From assembly GCA_003223515.1 (NCBI GenBank), contig QHVI01000065.1, positions 1-64,000 of the forward strand: a stretch of DNA of 64,000 nt, read 5' to 3'. This DNA comes from Candidatus Angelobacter sp. Gp1-AA117 (GTDB lineage Bacteria > Acidobacteriota > Terriglobia > Terriglobales > Acidobacteriaceae). Position numbers and translations under genes: made by a program. The number at the start of each line of letters is the position of its first letter. The first letter of the stretch is position 1. This document shows positions 28,109 through 35,281 of this stretch, one piece after another. The notes below the pieces were generated by a model. That model was not told the origin of the DNA. It worked only from the letters and a program-made list of their open reading frames with translations, and made no database searches.

Positions 28109-28454
28109 AAACTGAGTGGATTGGTTCTTTCATATAAGGCGATGAAACATAATTAAACAATGCGCACCTCAGTTATCCTCTCTTCCTGGACTGATCCACG
28201 GTAAACGTTGTGAAGCAATTGGAAATCGCTTCGCAGAAATACTCTATGGCTTAGAAATTATTAATGACTTTCGTCATCGCACCCCTTATCTCAAAGGCGT
28301 GATTGCTGAGACCTCTGGGCGAGAATTTCCGCCTTACCCAATGAAAACCAATGAATGTGGTGAGTAAGTCAACTGAGATTTCCCAGGCGAAGTCTTCTGG
28401 GTTCCCTGTCATTTGCCTTGGACAATCACCCATTCTCAAACTCAAGGAGAGAGA
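28109..28454. other. Intergenic spacer
   Basis: 346 bases before the cytochrome-like gene. Apart from the ribosome-binding site CAAGGAGAGAGA just before 28455, nothing specific is visible. Confidence 0.4.
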
Positions 28455-29744
28455 ATGAAAATAAGAGTTCTTCACGCAACCGCCTTGCTTGCTATTGCTG
28501 CAGGCATTTGTCTATGTAGTCAAATTCAGAACGGAAGAGCTTCTTTGATTCCGACTGCCAATGCCGCTCCTCAGGCAGTCCAAAAGCCGGCGGTAGGCGA
28601 CCCTGTTTCTGCCGCGGCCTTTGCCTGGAGCCTGTTCGTGCAGGCTATGACACCCAGTAATGGGGCCCTGACGTTCGAGGGCTGGACAGAGCAGACCTGC
28701 CTTATACAGCCGGGCAGTTGCCCGAATTCCGCGACCGCACAGACCGGAGGCAAAAGCAGATTGCACCATTTCCATCGCAGCCCGCTTCGCCAGAAAAATG
28801 CCACTTCCAAAACAAAAGCCATCCAGGCAGGGGTCAATTGCGGTCCCGGCGCCCCAATGAATGCGCCCGGGCCAGGCACCACGCCGGTTTTCAACGGATT
28901 TTTCCCTAAGAACCTGAGCTCGAATCCCTGCTTCTTCGAAGAGGTGTTTGTCAATCCAGCCGAATCCACCTTCATTACAAAAAACGGATTGACAACACTG
29001 ATTGGGCAACAGGCGTATGGTAACCAGCATTCGAACGCAATCACTTTTCCCTGGGATGCGGTGGAGATCAAAGTCGACTGGGTCCCCGCTTCTTCGTTTA
29101 CCAATGCCACATTCAAATGTCCTGACCCGACTCATCAGCTCTACACCGAGAATATCAATGGAACATGTTATGCGCTGGTGGGTATTCACATCTCTTCAAA
29201 AGCTCTGCCGGACTGGCTGTGGGCAACCTTCGAACCAAACAACGGGATCACCAACCCAAACCGGTGCAACCAGGCGCTGTACAATCCCTGCTATGACCCC
29301 TTTGGCACGACTTCCACTCAACCTTATGGGCCCGGCCAGAAACCCACACAGAGCCAGCCGCTACAGCAGGCAATGAAGGCGGCGCAGCTCGACCCGGCCT
29401 TCAATAACTATTTCCTCACGGGAGTCGCGACACAATTTGTCGATAACCAGAAAACGGCGATACCGATGGGGAACTCTTTCGTGGAATTCAACGCCCAGGT
29501 GGCCCCAGGCCAGGCATCATGTATTACATGCCACAGGTATGCCTACTTCAATGGACAGCCACCTTCGAATGGCGTAGAGCAGAACTTCGGCGGCCCCTTA
29601 GGCGCCCCGAATTTTCCAAACTGGCCGGCCATTGGAAATGCGTGCTATAGCAATCCGAACGGGAACTGCCTGCCTCCTTCCAACACCTCAGGCTGGACAT
29701 CGCAGGACTTCTCATGGATGCTCGGCCTTATGGGCTACAAGTAG
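28455..29744 (+). CDS. Secreted protein with a single c-type haem site (CITCH)
   Basis: 429 residues with a signal peptide (HATALLAIAAGICLCSQ), then no recognised family. A single CxxCH motif, CITCH at residues 356-360, would bind one covalent haem in the periplasm. Many Cys and Pro/Asn-rich loops are present (QTCLIQPGSCPNSAT, NCGPGAPMNAPGPG), with conserved-looking WDAVEIKVDWVP and GNSFVEFNAQVAPGQASC before the haem. This layout resembles large secreted proteins of acidobacteria in which the haem lies near the C-terminus. The start at 28455 follows AAGGAGAGAG. It is monocistronic with its own terminator; an electron-transfer role is inferred from the haem motif alone. Confidence 0.7.
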   Translation: MKIRVLHATALLAIAAGICLCSQIQNGRASLIPTANAAPQAVQKPAVGDPVSAAAFAWSLFVQAMTPSNGALTFEGWTEQTCLIQPGSCPNSATAQTGGKSRLHHFHRSPLRQKNATSKTKAIQAGVNCGPGAPMNAPGPGTTPVFNGFFPKNLSSNPCFFEEVFVNPAESTFITKNGLTTLIGQQAYGNQHSNAITFPWDAVEIKVDWVPASSFTNATFKCPDPTHQLYTENINGTCYALVGIHISSKALPDWLWATFEPNNGITNPNRCNQALYNPCYDPFGTTSTQPYGPGQKPTQSQPLQQAMKAAQLDPAFNNYFLTGVATQFVDNQKTAIPMGNSFVEFNAQVAPGQASCITCHRYAYFNGQPPSNGVEQNFGGPLGAPNFPNWPAIGNACYSNPNGNCLPPSNTSGWTSQDFSWMLGLMGYK

Positions 29745-29759
29745 GATTTCTCAATCACC

Positions 29760-29790
29760 CGGCCCGGATTCATCATCCGGGCCGTCTTCT
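29760..29790 (+). terminator. Intrinsic terminator of the haem protein gene
   Basis: A ten-bp perfect stem (CGGCCCGGAT / ATCCGGGCCG) followed by TCTTCTTT, 15 bases after the stop. Confidence 0.8.
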
Positions 29791-29841
29791 TTGTTCCATA
29801 TCGCAGAAGCACGCACGTTAACTGGCAAATTCCGGGGAAGC

Positions 29842-32010
29842 TTACTGCGGCGGCTGTTGTGCCGGGGGCTGACCCTGCGGCTGAGTCGGCGGCTGGTCAG
29901 TGGGCGCTGGGGGGCTCTGCAGCAGTTGTTCATTGCGAACCAGGCCGGGCACATGTGGCGGTGTTTTTACCTGGCCGCGAACAGCATCGACCAGGCTGAT
30001 GCCGACGCGATCGAGCGTCTGGGCAGTATCGCGATCCAGTTGTACCCGCGATTTTGCATAAGAAGTCATGGCCGTAACCACGTTCGATTCCGCCTGTGCC
30101 AGATCGCGTTGTGCAGAAAGCACGTTGAAATAAGTTGAGGCTCCCAACGCATACTTCTTCTGCTCCGCGTCCAGTGTCTGTGCAGCCAACTTCTGGGCTT
30201 CCTGAGCGGCTACAACGCGGGCGCGGTTTTGCTCCACCGCAAACTCGTCGTTGCGCACCTGGATGCCGATCTGGTTTTCAACCTGTTTCAGGTTCAACTG
30301 CTGCTGCCGGTACTCAAGCTGCGAACGGATCTGTACGGCCTGGGCAGCGCGGTTACGGATGGGGATCGAAAGCGTGAACTGGATGCCCTTATCCGGGGCG
30401 CTGGAATTAAATAAATTACTGAACGCGTCGGAAAATCCGGTGGTGGGAATTGTTCCCGGAAGAAGGCATCCAGTGGAAGGACTCACTCCAGGCGCGCAGG
30501 TGGTAAATGGGCTTTGCGGGCCCCCAAGACCTGATGCGCCATAAAAACCGGTGACGTCAAGAGTAGGCAGCAGCCCGTTGTTCGCGCCCTTGAGGCTGAT
30601 TTCACTGTTCTTCAGATTAATCTTCTGCTGGATGTAATCGGGACGGTTGGTAAGAGCCTGTTGAATCAGGTCCTGCACAGGAGAAAGGTTTTCCTGTTCG
30701 GGAATCTGGATGGTATCCGTGGGAATAATCTCGGCCTGCAGGAGGGGTGATCCATTCGGCAGATTGCGGGTGATGGCATTCTTCATGGTCAACTGCTGAA
30801 GTTGAAGATTCGTACGCGAGGTGAGCAGATCCTGTTCGTCCTGAGCCACGGTGCTCTGGGCGCGCACAATCTCAATGGGAGCGAGAGTACCGATCTCTAC
30901 CTGTTTTTTATTGTCGGCGAGCGTCTTCTGTGCGAGAGCGAGCGAACGTTCCTTCACCTTTACGTCTTCATAAGCATTCACCAGGTCCCAATAAATATTT
31001 TGGATTTGGCTTACGGTAACGGTTACCTGGTTGCGGAAGCCTTCCTCGGTAATCATTTTGTTATTGCGGGCCTGAACCATGAAGCGCCGGTTGATAGTGG
31101 GGCCAAACCCCTGCAGCAAATGCTGGCGAATGGCAAAACGAAAAGCTGAGTTCAGTGTGGGATCCAGAATGCTTCTGGTGCTGTTGGTTGCCTGCCGGTT
31201 GTTCTGGAACGAAACTGTCATCGCTGTGCCGGTGCTGAATCCCTGGAAATAGCTGAAGTTGCCGGTGGTGGTGTTCTGCTGGAAATTGGCCGTACCGGTC
31301 AAAACCGTACTGGACTGCGGAAAAGTAGCGTGTTCAAACGCAATGGTTCCGCTCAGCACAGGATCGAAAGTGTCCGGTTGCGGACCTGCGCCACTGGCGG
31401 AGAGCACCTGTCCGGATGCGCCTGCGCCCGCGCCGCCCGCGCCTGCACTTGTACCACCCGCGCCCGCACCCTGAGCGCCTGCACCGATGCCGCCGACTCC
31501 GCCACCAGGCGTACCCTGGACAACGCCGGCATTGACGCCACGGGGTGATCCGCCCGCTTTGGTCAGCAGGATGTCAGTATCGGCAATAGACAGGTTATAG
31601 CGCGCGATCGCAATATCGAGGTTATCGGCGAGGGCGAGCGCCATTGCATCGTCCATGGAGAGCATGATCTTGCCGTTCTGCAAAAGTTCTTCAATGCGCG
31701 GCGCGTTAGTGAAAACCGGCGGCGGCACGGTGTGCGGCGTGTAAGGAGCAATCGGATTGGGAAAATGCCTGGCCGGTTTGGAATAATCTACGTCGGTTGG
31801 CGAAGGCAGATTCTTCGGTTCAGGCGCCGATGGGGTCTGGCCCGGTGCTGCGCCCTGCTGCGGAGCGGACGTGGATTGCGTGGATGATTGCGTGCCCTGC
31901 TGGGAGGGTTGCGTATTTCCTCCCTGTTGTGCGCCCAGTGACACTGCCAGCAGGCAAATAGTAAGGGCCGTCCCGATTTTTGACGCCCGGTGTAAACCGA
32001 TCACAGACAT
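29842..32010 (-). CDS. TolC-family outer-membrane efflux protein
   Basis: A 722-residue outer-membrane factor, the exit duct of tripartite efflux or type I secretion. Signal peptide (IGTALTICLLAVSLGAQ), Gln/Pro-rich linker, then LSMDDAMALALADNLDIAIA, the start of the first TolC repeat. The second repeat includes VQDLIQQALTNRPDYIQQKI and LDAEQKKYALGASTYFNVL. Between residues about 160 and 205 is an unusual Gly/Ala low-complexity insert (GGVGGIGAGAQGAGAGG and beyond). The C-terminal 50 residues are Pro/Gln-rich. The start at 32010 has GGAG upstream (CTTGGAGAAAAGAATG); the upstream frame to 32115 is not used. No pump or adaptor gene is adjacent. Confidence 0.88.
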   Translation of the reverse strand: MSVIGLHRASKIGTALTICLLAVSLGAQQGGNTQPSQQGTQSSTQSTSAPQQGAAPGQTPSAPEPKNLPSPTDVDYSKPARHFPNPIAPYTPHTVPPPVFTNAPRIEELLQNGKIMLSMDDAMALALADNLDIAIARYNLSIADTDILLTKAGGSPRGVNAGVVQGTPGGGVGGIGAGAQGAGAGGTSAGAGGAGAGASGQVLSASGAGPQPDTFDPVLSGTIAFEHATFPQSSTVLTGTANFQQNTTTGNFSYFQGFSTGTAMTVSFQNNRQATNSTRSILDPTLNSAFRFAIRQHLLQGFGPTINRRFMVQARNNKMITEEGFRNQVTVTVSQIQNIYWDLVNAYEDVKVKERSLALAQKTLADNKKQVEIGTLAPIEIVRAQSTVAQDEQDLLTSRTNLQLQQLTMKNAITRNLPNGSPLLQAEIIPTDTIQIPEQENLSPVQDLIQQALTNRPDYIQQKINLKNSEISLKGANNGLLPTLDVTGFYGASGLGGPQSPFTTCAPGVSPSTGCLLPGTIPTTGFSDAFSNLFNSSAPDKGIQFTLSIPIRNRAAQAVQIRSQLEYRQQQLNLKQVENQIGIQVRNDEFAVEQNRARVVAAQEAQKLAAQTLDAEQKKYALGASTYFNVLSAQRDLAQAESNVVTAMTSYAKSRVQLDRDTAQTLDRVGISLVDAVRGQVKTPPHVPGLVRNEQLLQSPPAPTDQPPTQPQGQPPAQQPPQ

Positions 32011-32176
32011 TCTTTTCTCCAAGTAATGTGGACTGCTTATATACAGACTGATGCCTGGTTCTTCCGTCAACCTTGAGTACGTATAAAGTTGCGTCAAGGT
32101 TCCCAACAGCAACAACAGTCTTATAGACAGAAACCGGATAGTATATCGGCTCAGCAGCTTTCATGCTTGTTAAAAA

Positions 32177-32947
32177 ATGTTAGGTGGTGCGTTGCCGCGT
32201 AATATCAAACTTACGATTGCTTACGATGGTCACGATTTTGCCGGATGGCAGATTCAACCGGACAGGCCGACCATTCAAGGCACATTGGTGTCCGTTATCG
32301 AACAGATCACCGGTGAAAAAACTCTGCCGCAGGGATCGGGCAGGACTGATGCGGGCGTGCACGCGCTGGCCCAGGTGGCCACTGTGAACATCGAGTGTCC
32401 GATTCCGGTCAGTAATCTGCGCAAGGCGCTCAATGATGTGCTGCCTGCATCCATCCGCATTCTGGCCGCAGAACAAGCAGCGGCAGATTTTCACGCCCGC
32501 AAATCCGCTACGGCAAAAACTTATCAATACCGGATTTACCGCGCAGAAATATGCCCGCCGTTTTTGGCGCGCTACGTCTATCACCATCCATTCCCGCTCA
32601 ATGAAGAGGCCATGCGCGATGCGGCAGAAGTGGTCATCGGCAAGCACGATTTCACCTCGTTTGCAGCGGTTGATCCGGAGAGTAGAAAAGAAGGATTGGA
32701 AGTAAACAATGTACGCACCATCTATTCCTCACAATGGCATCGTTCTGGAGACGAGTTGATTTACACGGTGCGCGGCAGCGGCTTTCTGCATCACATGGTG
32801 CGCAATTTGGTGGGAACTTTTCTGATGACCGGCAAAGGCACTCTTACGCACACAGACCTGCAACGCATCCTGGAGTTGCGCCGCCGCAGTGCCGCCGCAG
32901 CAACCGCTCCCGCCAGCGGCTTATTTCTGGTGAGTGTGGAGTACTAG
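32177..32947 (+). CDS. truA: tRNA pseudouridine(38-40) synthase TruA
   Basis: Isomerises uridines 38-40 in the tRNA anticodon arm. The 256 residues show KLTIAYDGHDFAGWQIQP at the start and the catalytic aspartate in GSGRTDAGVHALAQVA. ARKSATAKTYQYRIY, FTSFAA and the C-terminal GSGFLHHMVRNLVGTFL complete the family pattern. Length is normal. It is divergent from the TolC-like gene and convergent with the subtilase gene, with a shared terminator. Confidence 0.95.
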   Translation: MLGGALPRNIKLTIAYDGHDFAGWQIQPDRPTIQGTLVSVIEQITGEKTLPQGSGRTDAGVHALAQVATVNIECPIPVSNLRKALNDVLPASIRILAAEQAAADFHARKSATAKTYQYRIYRAEICPPFLARYVYHHPFPLNEEAMRDAAEVVIGKHDFTSFAAVDPESRKEGLEVNNVRTIYSSQWHRSGDELIYTVRGSGFLHHMVRNLVGTFLMTGKGTLTHTDLQRILELRRRSAAAATAPASGLFLVSVEY

Positions 32948-33000
32948 AGCAAATAGCGATTAGCAAGAGCCGCTTCCCAAAAGAGGGTCGTAGAACAAAC

Positions 33001-33030
33001 AAAAAAGCCCTGCGTGAGCAGGGCTTTTTG
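33001..33030. terminator. Bidirectional terminator between truA and the subtilase
   Basis: A6, GCCCTGC-GTGA-GCAGGGC and T5 form a symmetrical intrinsic terminator serving both convergent genes. Confidence 0.9.
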
Positions 33031-33048
33031 TAGGTCCGAATTCCCGTT

Positions 33049-34431
33049 TTAATCGTCATCAACGGTACTTCCGAAACTGAAAGCTGTATCGCAGCCGCCG
33101 CTCGGAATTCTCTGGGTAAGTGCCTGATAAAAATCAACGCGTCCTTTGCCCATCAGGGGAACAGGGACTGCACGCGCGAGCGCGTTGGCCACACCGCAGG
33201 CGCTTGCTCCGCTGTTACTCTGCAGGGCCAGAGCCACAGAGCCGGCCACCATCGGCGCACTGAAGGAGGTTCCCCAGCCTGCGGCATAGTTCCCACCAGG
33301 GTAGGTAGTGATTACGCCTTCACCAGGCGCCGCGAAAAGCACGTCAGGACTTCCAAAGTTGCTGAAGGTGCTGGCGACATCGCTATTGGTAGTGGAGCCG
33401 ATCCCGAATACGCGGTTGGCTCCGGCGGGAAATACTGAAGCTCCGGAGCTATCGTTTCCGGCAGAAGCCACCAGAATTACATTCTTGTTCTGCGCATACT
33501 TGATGGCAGCTATCAGCGCATTGGAAGGCTGCCCTACTTCAAAGCTCATGCTGATCACATTGGCTCCGTGATCGGCAGCGTAATAGATGGCTTGAATGAT
33601 GCTGAATACGTCTGACGTGCCATCGGCGTGGAAGGCCTTCAGCGGCATGATCCTGGCTCTGGGTGCTACTAGATGGGCCAAACCTGCGGTCATCGTCCCG
33701 TGTCCGAATGCCTGCGGCAACGTGCCTTCCAGAATGGGGGTAACTGATTGGTCCAGAATTGCCAGCGTGGAATTGTTGACTGGAACGACTGTCTGGCTTT
33801 CCAGAATCGGGGTAACAGATTGAGTCAACCCTGGCTGCAGCGCTGGGGCAAGGTCCGCCAGTTCAGAAGGCACACCTGGCTGGTTGCGAGTGAAATCGAA
33901 GCCAGTCGTGAGAACACTGCTGAGAGCCGGATGTTTGGGATCAACACCCGTATCGATGACTGCAATGGTCAATCCTGACCCGGTCAAACCAGTCGCAAAC
34001 CGCATTTCGTGCAGCCGGACGATCCTGATGGCAGGCTGAATCAAGTAATTGCTGGGTACAATGGAGCCAAAATAAAAAATTGGAAAGCGAGTGGAAAGCG
34101 ATTCGAGAATCGGGGTAACTGACTGCGAAAGCTGGGCAGCAGTGGCGCCTGATAATTCAGGCATAGCTACCGGCTGGTTGGCCTCGAAATTGGCAATCGT
34201 CGGATCACCGTATTCGATAGTGGCTGGATCTACGTTGGTAGGGGAGGAAACGAGATAAACACCGCTGACTCCATTCGTCCAGCCTGTGGCCACAACGGTC
34301 AAGCCATGACGCCCGCAGGTATCCAATACGGTAGAAGGAGATGACGTTGTAAGAACGTAGTTGGTTTGGGCGAAGAGCGGCATGCTTAGCAGCAAAGCCC
34401 CCAACCAAATAGATAAATAATGTAGCCGCAT
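33049..34431 (-). CDS. Secreted S8 subtilisin-like peptidase with SVTPILE repeats
   Basis: 460 residues with signal peptide (LGALLLSMPLFAQ). Catalytic residues are in place: Asp160 in IAVIDTGVDPKHPAL, His244 in AFGHGTMTAG, Asn326 in SAGNDSSG and Ser389 in GWGTSFSAPMVAGS. The unusual part is the motif (Q/D)QSVTPILE or SQSVTPILES, present at about 104-110, 205-211 and 229-235: once in the propeptide region and twice in a loop between the Asp and His motifs. That loop is longer than in ordinary subtilisins. It is the last gene of the minus-strand run that begins with the peptide transporter, 79 bases after the zinc-motif gene. An extracellular or periplasmic maturation protease is likely. Confidence 0.9.
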   Translation of the reverse strand: MRLHYLSIWLGALLLSMPLFAQTNYVLTTSSPSTVLDTCGRHGLTVVATGWTNGVSGVYLVSSPTNVDPATIEYGDPTIANFEANQPVAMPELSGATAAQLSQSVTPILESLSTRFPIFYFGSIVPSNYLIQPAIRIVRLHEMRFATGLTGSGLTIAVIDTGVDPKHPALSSVLTTGFDFTRNQPGVPSELADLAPALQPGLTQSVTPILESQTVVPVNNSTLAILDQSVTPILEGTLPQAFGHGTMTAGLAHLVAPRARIMPLKAFHADGTSDVFSIIQAIYYAADHGANVISMSFEVGQPSNALIAAIKYAQNKNVILVASAGNDSSGASVFPAGANRVFGIGSTTNSDVASTFSNFGSPDVLFAAPGEGVITTYPGGNYAAGWGTSFSAPMVAGSVALALQSNSGASACGVANALARAVPVPLMGKGRVDFYQALTQRIPSGGCDTAFSFGSTVDDD

Positions 34432-34510
34432 TGCCTAACCTTCCTCTTCTACTATTAAGGTTCTCTAATAATGCTCGGCAATTGTACTCTAGAAGAGCCG
34501 GAAGTAGAAG

Positions 34511-35152
34511 TTAGTTAATTTCAAGTCCAGTCTGATTTAAAGCCACTTCGAGCTCCTGGCCCTTGGATCCCAGCGGTACGAGCAGATGCAAATCCGATTG
34601 GGGAGTATACTCTAACTGAAACTCTCCAAAGGAGTTACTAAGAGACCTGGTCAATTCCCGGCTTCCGGACAACAGGATGACGGGAAAATGGGCTACCTGC
34701 TCTTCCGGGGTTTGCCGGTTAGCAATCTGCCCTACCATGACCATGCTCGAAGAACCCTTTTCATGCTCGAAACGCAAATCCACTGAATAATCCCCTGCCT
34801 GGAATAGCACATGGCGGCTGATTTGATGCCCCATACGTACTCCAGCGGGCTGAGGATCGTTCAAACTGTCATACATAAGGTTCCCGATAACACGTTTCAA
34901 TAGAGAGACTTGCGGCTGTTTGTGCAGAGCAAAGAAAGCCTTGACCGAACGCTCCACATGCTCAGGAACGTTGTAGGCTTCCTCACGGGCACAAATGACT
35001 GCAAACCTCGTTAATTGATCCACGACCTTCCGACATTTTGTACAGCCTGACTGGAGATGGGCCAGCATCTCGCTGTGCTGTACAGGAGCAACTTGCTCGC
35101 GTACGTAATCTACCCAGTCGGCAATATCGAAATGGCGCACAGTGTTGAACAT
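34511..35152 (-). CDS. Zinc-motif protein, anti-sigma-like N-terminus
   Basis: 213 residues without signal peptide or membrane segment. The N-terminal third is helical with HLQSGCTKCRKVVDQL, a His-x4-Cys-x2-Cys arrangement one residue longer than the HxxxCxxC of zinc anti-sigma (ZAS) factors. The C-terminal part is beta-rich (HVLFQAGDYSVDLRFEHEKG, then MVGQIAN and FGEFQLEYTPQSDLHLLVPL) and has no recognised family. It lies between the TPR-CHAT and subtilase genes, downstream of an ECF-type sigma gene. A soluble regulator of that sigma factor or of the CHAT protein is plausible but unproven. Confidence 0.7.
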   Translation of the reverse strand: MFNTVRHFDIADWVDYVREQVAPVQHSEMLAHLQSGCTKCRKVVDQLTRFAVICAREEAYNVPEHVERSVKAFFALHKQPQVSLLKRVIGNLMYDSLNDPQPAGVRMGHQISRHVLFQAGDYSVDLRFEHEKGSSSMVMVGQIANRQTPEEQVAHFPVILLSGSRELTRSLSNSFGEFQLEYTPQSDLHLLVPLGSKGQELEVALNQTGLEIN

Positions 35153-35169
35153 AGAATCCCAATATATGA

Positions 35170-35202
35170 GGGAGGGTACAGCTTCCGGGTCTGTACCCTC
35201 CC
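35170..35202. repeat. Perfect hairpin between the CHAT and zinc-motif genes
   Basis: Perfect 11-bp arms (GGGAGGGTACA / TGTACCCTCCC) with an 11-base loop, 80 bases beyond the CHAT stop and 18 bases before the next start on minus. No U tract follows on either strand, so it may be an attenuator, an mRNA processing site or a weak terminator within the operon. Confidence 0.55.
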
Positions 35203-35281
35203 GTTGTAGCAGTCGACGGATGAGCCTGCTGTTCTAGTAGAGTAGAAGTTCATCCGGAAAATATAGCTTTTTTTAAAAATA

